From Dermatophilaceae bacterium Sec6.4 (GTDB lineage Bacteria > Actinomycetota > Actinomycetes > Actinomycetales > Dermatophilaceae), in the NCBI GenBank assembly GCA_039636865.1, contig CP144172.1, positions 1,302,001 through 1,366,000 of the forward strand: DNA of 64,000 nucleotides, given 5' to 3'. Both the position numbers and the translations under genes were made by a program. Of the stretch, positions 39,356 to 49,643 are shown one piece after another; the stretch's first letter is position 1, and each line of letters begins with the position of its first letter. The notes beneath the pieces are model-generated. The model was not told the DNA's origin and searched no databases. It saw only the letters and a program-made list of their open reading frames with translations.

Positions 39356-40368
39356 TACTTCGCCCCTCCTGGTGCGGTCTGTCGCCCCTCGGGCGGCGCG
39401 CCACCCGGTACCCGTTGCCCGTTCGACTGGTTCAGGTTGCGGTTGGTGTTTTCGGTGAGTTGGAAGAACAACTGCTCCAGATCGGCCTGCTCGGCGCGTA
39501 ACTCGTGCACGGGCACACCGGCAGCGAATGCGGCGTCGCCGACCTGGATGAGGTCATCGGTGGACACGGCGTAGCGGCCCTCCGGAAGCGCTTCGACATG
39601 CAGGCCAGCACGGCGCAATGCGTCGGTGAGCCGGTCACCACTGGGGGTACGCACGATGATGCGCGCATGCCCCCGTAGCTCCTGGATCGTGCCCTGTCGC
39701 ACGAACTGCCCGTTGGCGATGATGACGACGTCATCGACGGTCTGCTCCACCTCGCTCAGCATGTGGCTGGAGATCAGGATCGTCTTGCCCTCACCCGCGA
39801 GATGACGCAGGAACCCGCGCAGCCAGCGGATTCCCTCCGGATCCAGGCCGTTGGCCGGCTCGTCGAGGATCAGCACCTGCGGATCACCGAGTAGTGCTGC
39901 CGCAAGGCCCAGGCGCTGACGCATACCCATCGAGTAGCCGCCGGCGCGTTTCTTCGCCGCCGCGGGGATCCCGACCAGGTCGAGCATCTCATCGACCCGT
40001 TGGTCCGAGACGCCGCTGGCCGCGGCGAGCACCCGTAGGTGGTTGCGGCCGCTGCGACCTGGGTGGAAGTTGGTTGCCTCCAGGGCCGCGCCGACAGTGC
40101 CGAGTGGGTCCTTCAGGTCGATGTATTTGTGACCAGCGATGGTCGCCGTACCGGAGGAGGGCTTGATGAGCCCGAGGGCCATCCGCAAGGTGGTGGTCTT
40201 GCCCGCGCCGTTGGGACCCAGGAAACCGGTGATCCGGCCGGGTCGGACCGAAAAGCTGAGATCGTCGACGGCGCGGAAGCTACCGAACGACTTGGACAAG
40301 TGCGAGATCTCCACCGGCGCGCCCGGATCACGTCCGGCGCGCGCTGTGGGTGCTGGACTGGCAGACAC
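39355..40368 (-). CDS. ABC transporter ATP-binding protein
   Basis: 337 aa from GTG 40368. Walker A GPNGAGKTTT, Q-loop LEATNFHPGRSG, signature YSMGMRQRLGLAAALLGDP, Walker B LILDEPANGLDPEG and H-loop ISSHMLSEVE are all present. The C-terminal ~100 residues extend beyond the ATPase (GRYAVSTDDLIQVGDAAFAA), as in ABC-2 exporters of the CcmA/DrrA type. It is co-translated with the permease downstream. The start lies 161 bp from the divergent CNNM gene at 40530. Confidence 0.93.
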   Translation of the reverse strand: MSASPAPTARAGRDPGAPVEISHLSKSFGSFRAVDDLSFSVRPGRITGFLGPNGAGKTTTLRMALGLIKPSSGTATIAGHKYIDLKDPLGTVGAALEATNFHPGRSGRNHLRVLAAASGVSDQRVDEMLDLVGIPAAAKKRAGGYSMGMRQRLGLAAALLGDPQVLILDEPANGLDPEGIRWLRGFLRHLAGEGKTILISSHMLSEVEQTVDDVVIIANGQFVRQGTIQELRGHARIIVRTPSGDRLTDALRRAGLHVEALPEGRYAVSTDDLIQVGDAAFAAGVPVHELRAEQADLEQLFFQLTENTNRNLNQSNGQRVPGGAPPEGRQTAPGGAK

Positions 40369-40529
40369 GTCATACCCCTTTGGTCATCGTGACGTCGTTT
40401 CTGTCGCGGTCGGGCGCCTGTCCGCGCCGACGAACCGTGCCGTCATCATCGGGCATCGAGCCGGGCAGCGCGAATAGTCGTGGACCTTCGGCGTGCCGAA
40501 CCGCTGCGGTAAGAGAGGATGGCCTCCTG

Positions 40530-41858
40530 ATGACGCCGTGGCTTCTGTTGCTCCTGGGCGTAGCCCTCACCTTCGGCACCGCGCTCTTCGTGGCCGCCGA
40601 GTTCTCTCTTGTCGCGCTGGATCGCCCGACGGTGCAGCGCGCCGTGGACGAGGGCGATACCCGAGCGGGGGTGGTTCTGGAGTCGTTGCGGACCCTGTCC
40701 ACCCAGCTGTCTGCTGCGCAGGTCGGCATCACCATCACGACCCTGGTGCTCGGGTACCTCGTGCAGCCCTCGCTCGGGGTGCTGCTGCACACGCCGCTGA
40801 CTGCCCTGGGGCTGAGCGCGGAAGCCAGCACCGCTGTCTCCGCAGTGCTGGCGTTGGTGCTCGCCACGCTGTTCTCGATGATCGTCGGCGAGTTGGTGCC
40901 GCAGTTCCTCGGCTTCTCCGACCCACTGCGGGTGGCAAAGATCGTGGCCGGCCCGGTGCGGATGTTCGCGGTGGGCATGCGCCCGCTGATCGTGATGCTC
41001 AACGGGTCCGCAAATGTCCTGCTGCGCTCCGTGGGGGTGGCGCCGCAGGAGGAACTGAGTGCCGCCCGGACCCCTCAGGAACTCGTATCGATGGTGCGCC
41101 GATCAGCCGAAGCCGGAGTGCTGGAGGAGCGCACCGCGCGACTGCTGACCCGGTCCCTCGATTTCGGCGAGCGCGTCGCTGCCGACGTGATGAGCCCGCG
41201 GGTCAAGTGCGATTCGGTGCCGCGCACGGCCTCGGCCGCCGACGTCGTCGAGCTTGCGCGTACTACCGGGCACTCCCGGTTCCCGGTACTCGGCGAGGAC
41301 TGGGATGACGTCGACGGGATCGTGCATGTCAAAAGGGCCATCGCGGTTCCGCAGGATCGCCGCAGCGACGTTCCTGTCACGGCACTGATGGTGCCGCCGG
41401 TATTGGTGCCCGAGACGATCACCCTCGACCCGTTGCTGTTGCTACTGCGCGCCAGTGGTTTCCAGTTGGCGATCGTGGTCGACGAGTACGGCGGTACGAG
41501 CGGAGTGGTGACCCTCGAGGACGTCATCGAGGAGATCGTCGGTGAGGTCAGCGACGAACATGACAGGGTGCGCGACCCGAGTCGGGTGCTGCCCGACGGC
41601 TCCTGGACAGTGCCGGGGCTGTGGCGACCCGACGAGGTGCACGAACGGATCGGGGCGGATATTCCGATCGGGTCTGCCTACGAAACGATGGGCGGCTTCG
41701 TGATGGCAAGCGTCGGCCGGGTGCCGGTCGTGGGCGATGAGATGCAGCTGCCCGGGTGGACCCTGCGGGTGATCTCGATGGACGGACGCCGGGTTGACCG
41801 GTTACGCCTGACGCCGGCTCCGGTGGCCGCTGATGAGGACGAGGGTGGCCAATCATGA
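40530..41858 (+). CDS. Hemolysin/CorC family protein (DUF21, CBS pair, CorC_HlyC domains)
   Basis: 442 aa from ATG 40530, with AGAGAGG 11 nt upstream. The N-terminal DUF21 domain has four membrane helices, beginning with LLLLLGVALTFGTALFVAAE and including QVGITITTLVLGYL and ALVLATLFSMIVGELVPQ. Two CBS domains follow (FPVLGEDWDDVDGIVH; LAIVVDEYGGTSGVVTLEDV). The CorC_HlyC domain is at the end (GGFVMASVGRVPVVGDEM). This is the CNNM-like group linked to Mg2+ or Co2+ efflux. It overlaps the second family member by 4 nt. Confidence 0.93.
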   Translation: MTPWLLLLLGVALTFGTALFVAAEFSLVALDRPTVQRAVDEGDTRAGVVLESLRTLSTQLSAAQVGITITTLVLGYLVQPSLGVLLHTPLTALGLSAEASTAVSAVLALVLATLFSMIVGELVPQFLGFSDPLRVAKIVAGPVRMFAVGMRPLIVMLNGSANVLLRSVGVAPQEELSAARTPQELVSMVRRSAEAGVLEERTARLLTRSLDFGERVAADVMSPRVKCDSVPRTASAADVVELARTTGHSRFPVLGEDWDDVDGIVHVKRAIAVPQDRRSDVPVTALMVPPVLVPETITLDPLLLLLRASGFQLAIVVDEYGGTSGVVTLEDVIEEIVGEVSDEHDRVRDPSRVLPDGSWTVPGLWRPDEVHERIGADIPIGSAYETMGGFVMASVGRVPVVGDEMQLPGWTLRVISMDGRRVDRLRLTPAPVAADEDEGGQS

Positions 41859-42898
41859 ATCTTTGGCTCTCTGTGCTGTTCCTGCTCGGCAACGCCTTCT
41901 TCGTGGGCGCCGAGTTCTCTGTCATGGCCGCACGGCGCTCGCAGCTGGAGCCGATGGCGGCAGCGGGGTCCAAGCGTGCGCGCGCCAGCCTGCAGGCACT
42001 GGAACAGGTGTCCTCGTTGCTCGCCTGCGCGCAGTTGGGGATAACGATCTGCTCGGTGCTGCTGGGAGCCGTCGCCGAGGACGCCATCCACCATCTGATC
42101 GCAGGTCCGCTGGAATCCGTGGGCATCCCCAGTGCCGCCTCCGATGTGATCGCACTGGTGATCGCGTTGCTGATCGTTGCCTACCTGCATGTGGTGCTGG
42201 GGGAGATGGTGCCCAAGAACCTCGCCATCGCCGGTCCCGACCGCGCGGCGCTCGCGCTCGCGCCGGCCCTGCTGGCGGTGACCCGGGTCTTGGGGCCGGT
42301 GATCTGGCTCGTCGAAGCAATCTCCAAGTGGATCGTGCGACGGCTCGGAGTGGAGCCCAAGAGTGAGATGACCTCGACCTTCTCCGCCGAAGAGGTCGAG
42401 CTGATCGTGCAGGAGTCGCACCGCGGGGGCCTGCTGCAGGAGCGTCAGCAGCAGCGTGTCCAGGGGGCGTTGGAGTTCAGTGACCGGTGCGCGGCGGACG
42501 TTGCTGTACCTCTGGCCGAGCTGGAGACGGTGTCCGTCGGCATTACGCCCGCTCAACTGGAACGGCTGGTGGCCACCACGGGTTTCTCGCGCTACCCGGT
42601 GCGGGATCTGGGCGGTGTGATCGCGGGCTACCTGCATCTGAAGGATGTGCTGTATGCGCGCGACGAGGCCTATGACGAGCCGGTGCCGCCCAAGCGGATC
42701 CGCAAGCTGGCCACAGTGGGGCGGGCCGACGACGTTGAAGACGTCCTGCTGACCATGCAGCGCAGCGGCAGCCACGTGGCGCGGGTGGTGGACGATGTCG
42801 GCACCGTGCTCGGTCTGGTGTTCCTGGAGGACGTGCTGGAAGAACTCGTCGGCGAAGTCGACGACGCGACGCAACGTCCGGTCGCCCGCCGCCGCTGA
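41855..42898 (+). CDS. Hemolysin/CorC family protein, short form (DUF21, CBS pair)
   Basis: 347 aa starting in the ATGA overlap with the previous gene. Same DUF21 membrane start (MNLWLSVLFLLGNAFFVGAE, AQLGITICSVLLGAVAEDAI, VAYLHVVLGEMVPKNLAI). CBS domains follow (GFSRYPVRDLGGVIAGYLHL; SHVARVVDDVGTVLGLVFLE). It lacks the CorC_HlyC C-terminal domain of its partner, so the two paralogues may form a hetero-oligomer in the membrane. Co-translation supports this, but it is inferred. Confidence 0.9.
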   Translation: MNLWLSVLFLLGNAFFVGAEFSVMAARRSQLEPMAAAGSKRARASLQALEQVSSLLACAQLGITICSVLLGAVAEDAIHHLIAGPLESVGIPSAASDVIALVIALLIVAYLHVVLGEMVPKNLAIAGPDRAALALAPALLAVTRVLGPVIWLVEAISKWIVRRLGVEPKSEMTSTFSAEEVELIVQESHRGGLLQERQQQRVQGALEFSDRCAADVAVPLAELETVSVGITPAQLERLVATTGFSRYPVRDLGGVIAGYLHLKDVLYARDEAYDEPVPPKRIRKLATVGRADDVEDVLLTMQRSGSHVARVVDDVGTVLGLVFLEDVLEELVGEVDDATQRPVARRR

Positions 42899-42937
42899 CT
42901 GCCCGTCCCGCAGTGGCTGTCAGCGGCGGTCCGTCGG

Positions 42938-44146
42938 TTAGTCAGTGTGGGTGGATCCGGAGTGGATGCCGAGCAGGTGTTCGATGGCCAGGCGTTGGAT
43001 GCGCGCGAAGCCGTAGCCTTTGGTGGCTGCGGTGTCGCGGTCGAAGTTCTGGGCGGCCGTGTCGTCGCTCAGCAACATCTCCCATGTCTCCTCGGTGTTC
43101 AGGGTCGGTTGGGACAGTTCCGCGACCTCGGCTGTGGCAAGGGCTTCCTGCACCCGTGGGTCGGCCCGGAACTGCTGGGAGCGTTCCTTCAGGGCGAGGT
43201 ACAGCTCCATATTGGCCAGCGCGGATTCCCACACGCCGTCCATGTTTTCGGTCCGCAGCGGCTTGTAGTCGAAGTGCCGGTCCGCGGTGTACGTCGGGCC
43301 ACCACCAGGGGCGCCGTTCTCGAGCAGGTCGACCGTGGAGAACGCCTGCAGCAGGTCGCCGTAACCGAACACCATGTCCTGGTCGTAGCGGGGCCCTTTT
43401 TGGCCGTTGAGATCGATATGGAACAGCTTGCCCTGCCACAGCGCCTGGGCGATGCCATGTGTGTAATTCAGGCTGGCCATCTGCTCATGGCCGGTTTCGG
43501 GGTTGATACCGACCATGTCGGCGTGTTCCAGCTGGGTGATGAACGCCAGCGCATGCCCGATCGTGGGTAGCAGAATGTCTCCCCGAGGCTCGTTGGGCTT
43601 GGGCTCGATGGCGAAACGCATCCCGTAACCCTTGTCGATCGAGTACTGGGCGAGCAGGTCGATGGCTTCGCGGTAGCGGTCCAGCGCCGCGCGGACGTCC
43701 TTTGCGAAATCCACTTCGGAGCCCTCGCGGCCACCCCAGAAAACGTAGGTCTCGGCACCGAGCTCGGCGGCCAGATCCATGTTGTGCATGACCTTGCGCA
43801 GGGCGTACCTGCGCACGGAGCGATCGTTGCTGGTGAAGCCGCCGTCCTTGAAAACGGGGTCACCGAACAAGTTCGTTGTTGCCATCGGCACGACCATGCC
43901 CGTGTCGGCCAGTGCTTGTTTGAACTTGGTGATGATGGTGTCCCGCTCGGCCGGCGAGCTGCCCGGCGGGATCAGATCGTCGTCGTGGAAGGTGATTCCG
44001 TAGGCACCCAACGCGGCGAGCTTGTGCACCGCCTCGACACCGGCGAGCACCGGCCGGGTGGCCTCGCCGAACAGGTCGCGCGCCTGCCATCCCACCGTCC
44101 ACAGACCGAAGCTGAACTTGTCTTCGCGGGTGGGGACGAACGCCAT
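42938..44146 (-). CDS. xylA: Xylose isomerase
   Basis: 402 aa from ATG 44146, which has GGGAG five bases upstream; ATG 44158 is a weaker alternative. The catalytic His is in [13 protein letters not shown]. The metal-binding ligands are in [14 protein letters not shown] and [10 protein letters not shown]. The sugar-binding [13 protein letters not shown] is also present. Length and [17 protein letters not shown] loop match the actinobacterial class I enzymes that also isomerise glucose. No xylB, xylose transporter or regulator lies next to it; the adjacent genes are for phenylacetate and membrane CNNM proteins. Confidence 0.94.
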   Translation of the reverse strand: MAFVPTREDKFSFGLWTVGWQARDLFGEATRPVLAGVEAVHKLAALGAYGITFHDDDLIPPGSSPAERDTIITKFKQALADTGMVVPMATTNLFGDPVFKDGGFTSNDRSVRRYALRKVMHNMDLAAELGAETYVFWGGREGSEVDFAKDVRAALDRYREAIDLLAQYSIDKGYGMRFAIEPKPNEPRGDILLPTIGHALAFITQLEHADMVGINPETGHEQMASLNYTHGIAQALWQGKLFHIDLNGQKGPRYDQDMVFGYGDLLQAFSTVDLLENGAPGGGPTYTADRHFDYKPLRTENMDGVWESALANMELYLALKERSQQFRADPRVQEALATAEVAELSQPTLNTEETWEMLLSDDTAAQNFDRDTAATKGYGFARIQRLAIEHLLGIHSGSTHTD

Positions 44147-44384
44147 GAAAGCTCCCATGCGGGTGGTGTGGTGCAGCAAATGACGGCGCCACGGTAGCGC
44201 GTTTCGCTGGAATCGCGACGTGCTCATCGCGGCAGCGAGCGTGGATGTACCTGGGATGGCGCCACGGAGGGCAGCAGAAGCGGCACGCGGTGATCGAACC
44301 CAACCCGAACAACGGGGCGCACGCCGATCAGATCGTCTACTTCGGCTTCGATTCACCCGGGCGGGCCCGGTACTGGCGGATAGG

Positions 44385-45713
44385 TCAGAGGGTGCGTTGG
44401 TCCACGATCCGGCGCATCTTGCCCACCGACCGCTCGATCGAATCGGGGGCGAGCACCTGCACCTGCACGGTGACGCCGGTGCGGTCCTTGATCTGTCGGC
44501 TCAGGTCCTCGCCCGCGCTGGTAGCCCGGTCCGCCGCCGATCCCGGTGCATGTTCGACGCGTACGACGAGTTCATCCATCCGACCGGGTCGGGTGAGTAC
44601 GCACTGGAAATGCGGCGTCAGCATCGGAATGGCGAGCACCAGCTCCTCGATCTGGGTGGGGAAGATGTTGACACCGCGCACGATCATCAGGTCATCGGAG
44701 CGTCCGGTGATCTTCTCGATGCGGCGCATCGGTCGGGCAGTGCCGGGCAACAGCCGGGTCAGGTCGCGGGTGCGGTAGCGGATGATCGGCATGGCTTCGT
44801 TCGTCAGAGAGGTCAGGACCAACTCGCCCACCTCGCCGTCCGGCAGCAGCTCCCCGGTGACCGGATCGACGATCTCGGGAAAGAAGTGGTCTTCCCACAG
44901 GTGCAGCCCGTCCTTGGTCTCCACGCATTCCATCGCAACGCCCGGTCCCATCAGCTCCGAGAGTCCGTAGATGTCGACGGCGTGGATATCGAGACGGTCC
45001 TCCAGCTCCTGGCGTAGTCGCTGGGTCCACGGCTCGGCACCGAATATCCCCACGCGCAGCGATGATTCGCGAGGGTCCAGGCCCTGACGCTCCATCTCGT
45101 CGGCGATGACCAGCATGTAACTGGGCGTCACCATGATCACGTCCGGCTCGAAGTCGCGGATCAGCGTGACCTGCCGACTCGTCATACCCCCGGATACAGG
45201 GACGACCGTCGCGCCGAGGGCTTCGACGCCGTAGTGCGCGCCCAATCCGCCGGTGAAGAGCCCGTAGCCGTAGGCGACATGGATTAGGTCACCGGCGCGA
45301 CCGCCGCCGGCCCGGATCGAGCGCGCCATCAGCGAGGCCCAGGTCGTGATGTCGTGGGCGGTGTACCCGACGACGGTGGGTCGGCCGGTCGTGCCGGACG
45401 ACGCATGCACCCGCGCGACCTGCTCGCGCGGGACCGCAAACATGCCGAACGGGTAGTTGTCGCGTAGATCGGCCTTGGTGGTGAACGGAAGCGCCGCAAG
45501 ATCGTTCGCGGCACGGATGTCCTGGGGATGCGCGTCGACCGACTCGAACGCCGCGCGGTAGTGCGGAACGTTGTCGTACGCATGCCGCACCGACCACTGC
45601 AACCGGGTCAGCTGCAGGGCGCGCAGCTCATCGACGCTCGCGCGTTCTACCGGATCCAGTGAGTCGGGGTCCAGCGTGTTCTTGTCGGCCGTGTTCTTGT
45701 CCGCAGGGTCCAT
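44385..45713 (-). CDS. paaK: Phenylacetate-CoA ligase
   Basis: 442 aa adenylate-forming enzyme. The ATP-binding P-loop is [10 protein letters not shown] (residues 103-112). [20 protein letters not shown] and [20 protein letters not shown] carry the typical PaaK core and C-terminal hinge. It activates phenylacetate to phenylacetyl-CoA, the entry step for the ring epoxidase encoded upstream. It lies 10 nt after paaE as the last gene of the operon. The N-terminus contains a short DKNTADKNT duplication, so the true start could be slightly downstream. Confidence 0.95.
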   Translation of the reverse strand: MDPADKNTADKNTLDPDSLDPVERASVDELRALQLTRLQWSVRHAYDNVPHYRAAFESVDAHPQDIRAANDLAALPFTTKADLRDNYPFGMFAVPREQVARVHASSGTTGRPTVVGYTAHDITTWASLMARSIRAGGGRAGDLIHVAYGYGLFTGGLGAHYGVEALGATVVPVSGGMTSRQVTLIRDFEPDVIMVTPSYMLVIADEMERQGLDPRESSLRVGIFGAEPWTQRLRQELEDRLDIHAVDIYGLSELMGPGVAMECVETKDGLHLWEDHFFPEIVDPVTGELLPDGEVGELVLTSLTNEAMPIIRYRTRDLTRLLPGTARPMRRIEKITGRSDDLMIVRGVNIFPTQIEELVLAIPMLTPHFQCVLTRPGRMDELVVRVEHAPGSAADRATSAGEDLSRQIKDRTGVTVQVQVLAPDSIERSVGKMRRIVDQRTL

Positions 45714-45723
45714 CCAGCGCTCC

Positions 45724-46770
45724 TCAACTGTCGTAATCGACGGTCAGCGTGTCGGTGGTGGGGATGGCCTGGCAGGTCAGGATGTATCCCGCGGCCACCT
45801 CCTCGGGCTCCAGGGCGTAGTTGCGCCGCATCGTCGCCGCCCCGTCCGTGACCCGGGCGCGGCAGGTGCCGCATACGCCGCCTTTGCAGGCAAAAGGCAG
45901 GTCGGGGCGGACCTGCTGCGCCGCGTCGAGGACGGCGGTGTCCGGTGGGACGGTGACCAGCGTGCTGCGGCCGTCGAGCACGATGGTCGCAGCAGCGCCG
46001 TCGACCTGAGCAGCCTCTTCGTGGCGGGCCTGCTCGGGTGGTTCGTCGCCGACCCAGAAGAGCTCCCGGTGGACGCGTTCGCGTGGCACGCCGTGCTGGC
46101 GCAGGACATCCTGCGCTGCGTGCACCATCCCCAGGGGGCCGCAGAGCCACCAATGGTCGACGGCAGCGACATCGACCGTGCCGGTCAGGACAGCGGTCAG
46201 TCTTTCCGCGTCGATCCGGCCGCCGAAGAGCTGCACCTCCTGTGGCTCGCGGGAGAGCACGTGGACCAGCTGCATACGGGTGTGGTGAGCGTCTTTGCAA
46301 TCGGCGAGCTCGTCCGCGAACATCACCGAGTCGACACGACGGTTGCCGTACAGCAGCGTCACAGTGGAGCCTTCATCGGATTCCAGGACGGAGCGGGCAA
46401 TGGAGATCATCGGCGTGATCCCGGAGCCCGCGGCGATCAGCACGTGGTGCGCCGGGGTGGCCAGGTCGGGCACAAATCTGCCGCTCGGCGCCAGCACGTC
46501 CAGTTCGTCGCCCGGACGGACGTCGTGTACGAGCCAGCTACTGACGGCACCACCGGCGACCTCGCGGACACCGATACGCGGGGCTTCTCCCGCGGCGGCG
46601 CAGATCGAATACGACCGTCGTTCCGCACCCCGACGAATGGTGAGACTCTGGCCGGGGGCGAACTGGAACTCCTGCTCCAGGTCGGTCGGCACCGCAAACG
46701 TCAGGGCTGCTGCGTCGTCGGTGAGCCGCTCGATGCTGGCCACCCGCAGAGTGTGGAACTGCGTCTTCAT
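45724..46770 (-). CDS. paaE: 1,2-phenylacetyl-CoA epoxidase, reductase subunit
   Basis: 348 aa. FAD-binding domain (SYSICAAAGEAPRIGVREV), then an NAD-binding domain (LIAAGSGITPMISIARSV; WLCGPLGMVHAAQDVL). A C-terminal plant-type [2Fe-2S] ferredoxin domain has three of its four cysteines in CKGGVCGTCRARV and the fourth in YILTCQAI. It passes electrons from NADPH to the PaaA/PaaC di-iron oxygenase. It starts 10 nt after the paaD stop. Confidence 0.95.
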   Translation of the reverse strand: MKTQFHTLRVASIERLTDDAAALTFAVPTDLEQEFQFAPGQSLTIRRGAERRSYSICAAAGEAPRIGVREVAGGAVSSWLVHDVRPGDELDVLAPSGRFVPDLATPAHHVLIAAGSGITPMISIARSVLESDEGSTVTLLYGNRRVDSVMFADELADCKDAHHTRMQLVHVLSREPQEVQLFGGRIDAERLTAVLTGTVDVAAVDHWWLCGPLGMVHAAQDVLRQHGVPRERVHRELFWVGDEPPEQARHEEAAQVDGAAATIVLDGRSTLVTVPPDTAVLDAAQQVRPDLPFACKGGVCGTCRARVTDGAATMRRNYALEPEEVAAGYILTCQAIPTTDTLTVDYDS

Positions 46771-46780
46771 AGTGATGACT

Positions 46781-47287
46781 TCACAGTGATTTTACCGCCT
46801 CGAAGGGTTCGGCGCAGTCCAGGCACCGGTGCAGGGATCGGCACGCTGTCGCGCTGAATGCTGCTGTCTGGGTGGTGCGCGTGGAACCGCAGCGGGGGCA
46901 GGGCGCGCTCGTCGGTAGACCCAGAGTCAGCGGCACCGGACCGCTGGTGTGCCGCGCGGGGTCCGGCGGTGCGATGCCCGCCTCGAGCAGTTTGCCCCGG
47001 CCCTCTTCAGTGATCCAGTCGCTGGTCCATGCCGGTGCGAGCTGCGTTGCTATCCGGACGTTTTCATACCCCGCGCCGATGAGACGGCTGCGTAGGTCAA
47101 GGCTGATTTCGCGGATGGCCGGGCACCCGGAATAGGTCGGCGTGATGGTCGCAACGATGCTCCCGTCGAGGCTTTCGCTGACATCACGCAGGATCCCGAG
47201 GTCGGCGAGGGTCAGCATCGGCAACTCTGGATCGGGGGTCTGGGCGGCGACCCGCCAGGCTCGGGTAGCTGTCTTTTCGCTGATCAC
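46781..47287 (-). CDS. paaD: 1,2-phenylacetyl-CoA epoxidase, subunit PaaD
   Basis: 168 aa from GTG 47287, which overlaps the paaC stop by 4 nt. The DUF59/MIP18 part is seen in DPELPMLTLADLGILRDV and the Cys of TPTYSGCPAIREI. Near the C-terminus the conserved CPRCGSTRT and HRCLDCAEPFEAVK supply four cysteines for a metal or Fe-S site. PaaD is needed for Fe-S or di-iron maturation of the PaaABC complex. Upstream in-frame readings run through paaC and were rejected. Confidence 0.94.
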   Translation of the reverse strand: MISEKTATRAWRVAAQTPDPELPMLTLADLGILRDVSESLDGSIVATITPTYSGCPAIREISLDLRSRLIGAGYENVRIATQLAPAWTSDWITEEGRGKLLEAGIAPPDPARHTSGPVPLTLGLPTSAPCPRCGSTRTTQTAAFSATACRSLHRCLDCAEPFEAVKSL

Positions 47288-48186
47288 CAGGTGGCCTCCG
47301 GGTCGGCCCGCGCGACGCTCTGCAGCTCGGCGAGGAGATAGCCCAGGGCTTCGGTATGAATGCCGTCCCGACCGGTGCGGCCGTCGACCGCGCCCAGCTC
47401 GCGGGGGTCTGTGGGGAGAGTGAGCGTGGCCTGCCCGAAGACGTCGGCGAGCACGTCGAGCACCGGCTGCCGTGGAGCCGTGATGCCGAGTGCGTCCTGC
47501 GCCCCGCAGTGTCTCCACAGCTCGGGGATGAGCGGCCAGACCCGTTCCACAGCGACCGTCATCCGTCGCTGGGACACCTGGGTGCCGTCGCCGAGGCGCA
47601 GCACCCAGCCGGCGGCGTAGTCCCGGTGGTAGGTCAGCTCCTTCACACCCTTGGCCGCGATGGCGCCCAGAACAGGGTCGGCGACATCGCGGACCCGCTC
47701 CAGCAGGGCCAGCCGCCACGTGCTGAACACCATCAGGCGGGTGACCAGTTGGGCGAAGTCGTCGTCGACCGGCTCCACGAGGCGGACGTTGCGGAAGTCC
47801 TGGGCGTCGCGGAAGAATGCGAGGTCGTCCTCGGTACGGCCGAGAACGGTGCCTGCGCGGGCCAGCAGCATCCGGGCCTGACCCAGCAGGTCCAGCGCGA
47901 TATTGGCGACGGCGGTCTCCTCCTCCAGCTCCGGCAGCCGGGTCACCCACTCCTGCAGGCGGTGGGACATGACGAGCGCATCGTCGCCGAGCATCAGGCA
48001 GTAATCGGCGAGTGCATCGGCGTCGACGTTGTCAGGAATCGTGGTGTCGATGCCTTCGAGGGCGTTCGTGAAACCGGTGCCGAAAGCCCAACGTTCGTCG
48101 CCGAAGTGTTCGTCGGCAAGGCCTTCGTAGAGGTGGTCGCCGGCAGCATGGTCGGTGGCTGCGTGGTCGGTGGTTTTTGTCATCAC
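47284..48186 (-). CDS. paaC: 1,2-phenylacetyl-CoA epoxidase, structural subunit PaaC
   Basis: 300 aa ferritin-like helical protein of the multicomponent oxygenase family. It has NIALDLLGQARMLLARAG, then VRLVEPVDDDFAQLVTRLMV and VKELTYHRDYAAGWVLRLGD. It pairs with PaaA and lacks a full di-iron site. The ATG at 48186 starts two adjacent Met codons ([18 protein letters not shown]), a short repeated DHAAGDH tail that is unique at its start. It overlaps paaB by 4 nt and paaD by 4 nt. Confidence 0.95.
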   Translation of the reverse strand: MMTKTTDHAATDHAAGDHLYEGLADEHFGDERWAFGTGFTNALEGIDTTIPDNVDADALADYCLMLGDDALVMSHRLQEWVTRLPELEEETAVANIALDLLGQARMLLARAGTVLGRTEDDLAFFRDAQDFRNVRLVEPVDDDFAQLVTRLMVFSTWRLALLERVRDVADPVLGAIAAKGVKELTYHRDYAAGWVLRLGDGTQVSQRRMTVAVERVWPLIPELWRHCGAQDALGITAPRQPVLDVLADVFGQATLTLPTDPRELGAVDGRTGRDGIHTEALGYLLAELQSVARADPEATW

Positions 48187-48560
48187 ATGTGCGGCACGTC
48201 GGCCGGGATGTCGTAGAAGGTGGGGTGGCGGTACACCTTGTCACCCGACGGCGCGAAGAACGGGTCCTTCTCGGCGGGGCTGGATGCGGTGATGTCGGCG
48301 GACGCGGCCACCCAGATGCTGACACCCTCGTTACGCCGGGTGTAGAGATCGCGCGCGTGGTGCAGCGCCATCGTGGCGTCGGCAGCGTGCAGGGAGCCGA
48401 CGTGGACGTGGTTCAGCCCGCGCTTGCCGCGTAGGAACACTTCGTAGAGCGGCCAGTCCGAGCGCACCGCCGCAGGCGACGGTTCGACGGGTATGCCCTC
48501 CATGGGTACGGCACCGTGCCCGCCTTCGGCAGTGAATGCCTCGCCGGTGGATTCGCTCAT
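48183..48560 (-). CDS. paaB: 1,2-phenylacetyl-CoA epoxidase, subunit PaaB
   Basis: 125 aa, small subunit with the family core [20 protein letters not shown] and [20 protein letters not shown], ending DIPADVPHM. Function within the complex is poorly defined but it is always present. Start overlaps the paaA stop by 4 nt, and its stop overlaps paaC. The first ~40 residues are a Gly/Glu-rich extension compared with short homologues. Confidence 0.93.
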   Translation of the reverse strand: MSESTGEAFTAEGGHGAVPMEGIPVEPSPAAVRSDWPLYEVFLRGKRGLNHVHVGSLHAADATMALHHARDLYTRRNEGVSIWVAASADITASSPAEKDPFFAPSGDKVYRHPTFYDIPADVPHM

Positions 48561-49507
48561 CGGGCGGCGGCCTTGGCTGCGTACGCGGTTGCGGCCTCGC
48601 GCACCCAGGCACCATCCTCATGCGCCCGGCGGCGGTGCTGCACCCGCTGGGTGTTGCATGGGCCGTTGCCCTTCAGCACGGCGTCGAACTCCGACCAGTC
48701 GATCTCACCGAAGTCGTGACGACCACGTGACTCGTTCCACACCAGGTCGGGGTCGGGCAGCGTCACACCCAGCTTTGCCGCCTGCGGCACAGTCATATCG
48801 ACGAAGCGCTGACGTAGTTCGTCGTTGGTGTGCCGCTTGATCCCCCAGCGCATGGACTGGGCGGTATTGGGGGAGCGGTCGTCGGGCGGACCGAACATCA
48901 TCAGCGACGGCCACCAGTAGCGGTCGGTCGCCTCCTGCACCATGGCGCGCTGGCGGTCAGTACCGCCCATCATCGTCAGCAGCAGTTCATATCCCTGGCG
49001 CTGGTGGAAGGACTCCTCTTTGCAGACCCGGATCATCGCGCGGGCGTACGGGCCGTAGGAGGCACGGCACAGCGGCACCTGGTTGCAGATCGCAGCACCG
49101 TCTACGAGCCAGCCGATGACTCCGACGTCCGCATAGGTCAGCGTGGGGTAGTTGAAGATCGAGGAGTACTTCTGCCGACCGGAGATCAGCTTCTGTGTCA
49201 TATCGGCGCGGTCGGCGCCGAGAGTCTCTGCAGCGCTGTACAGATACATTCCGTGACCGGCCTCATCCTGCACCTTCGCCAGCAGAATCGCCTTGCGACG
49301 CAGGGATGGAGCCCTGGTGATCCAGTTGCCCTCGGGTTGCATGCCGATGATCTCCGAATGCGCGTGCTGCGCGATCTGGCGGATCATCGTCTTGCGGTAA
49401 GCCTCGGGCATCCAGTCGCGGGGCTCGATACGACGGTCGTCGTCGATCGTGGCGTCGAAGGCGTGCTCCAACGACGGCGTATCAAGATTCGAAATCGTCG
49501 TCGACAT
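48557..49507 (-). CDS. paaA: 1,2-phenylacetyl-CoA epoxidase, catalytic subunit PaaA
   Basis: 316 aa. First gene of paaABCDEK. The ferritin-like di-iron subunit keeps its metal-binding helices: [33 protein letters not shown] (Glu and Glu-x-x-His) and [14 protein letters not shown] (second Glu-x-x-His). The active site epoxidises the aromatic ring of phenylacetyl-CoA. AGGAG lies 8 nt upstream of ATG 49507. A palindromic site matching that of paaR lies 54 nt upstream of the start. Confidence 0.96.
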   Translation of the reverse strand: MSTTISNLDTPSLEHAFDATIDDDRRIEPRDWMPEAYRKTMIRQIAQHAHSEIIGMQPEGNWITRAPSLRRKAILLAKVQDEAGHGMYLYSAAETLGADRADMTQKLISGRQKYSSIFNYPTLTYADVGVIGWLVDGAAICNQVPLCRASYGPYARAMIRVCKEESFHQRQGYELLLTMMGGTDRQRAMVQEATDRYWWPSLMMFGPPDDRSPNTAQSMRWGIKRHTNDELRQRFVDMTVPQAAKLGVTLPDPDLVWNESRGRHDFGEIDWSEFDAVLKGNGPCNTQRVQHRRRAHEDGAWVREAATAYAAKAAAR

Positions 49508-49560
49508 GACAGCTCTCCTGGATAGACGTCGGTCGGCACTGCCGGAACTGGCACTGTCAA

Positions 49561-49584
49561 TTACCGACCGTTCGTTCAGTAATT
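49561..49584. promoter_or_regulatory. Probable PaaR operator upstream of paaA
   Basis: The site TTACCGACCGTTCGTTCAGT (continuing AATT) matches the site at 51939-51962 in 22 of 24 positions and is roughly palindromic around CGTTCG. On the minus strand it directly abuts TTGACA (49555-49560), a good -35 box. A bound regulator would cover the paaA promoter. Confidence 0.8.
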
Positions 49585-49643
49585 TACTCCTGGAGCGTGA
49601 CCTACGCCACCCCGGGCGGTTACCTCATCCTGAGCGCCCGCCG

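Noticed and set aside
42899..42937. Terminator between the second CNNM gene and xylA
   Set aside because: Only weak, broken stems are visible in the 39-bp gap.
44147..44384. Plus-strand frame in the xylA upstream gap (reads [13 protein letters not shown])
   Set aside because: It runs straight into the reverse of paaK and has no ribosome site or recognisable family; treated as intergenic, probably holding the xylA promoter.
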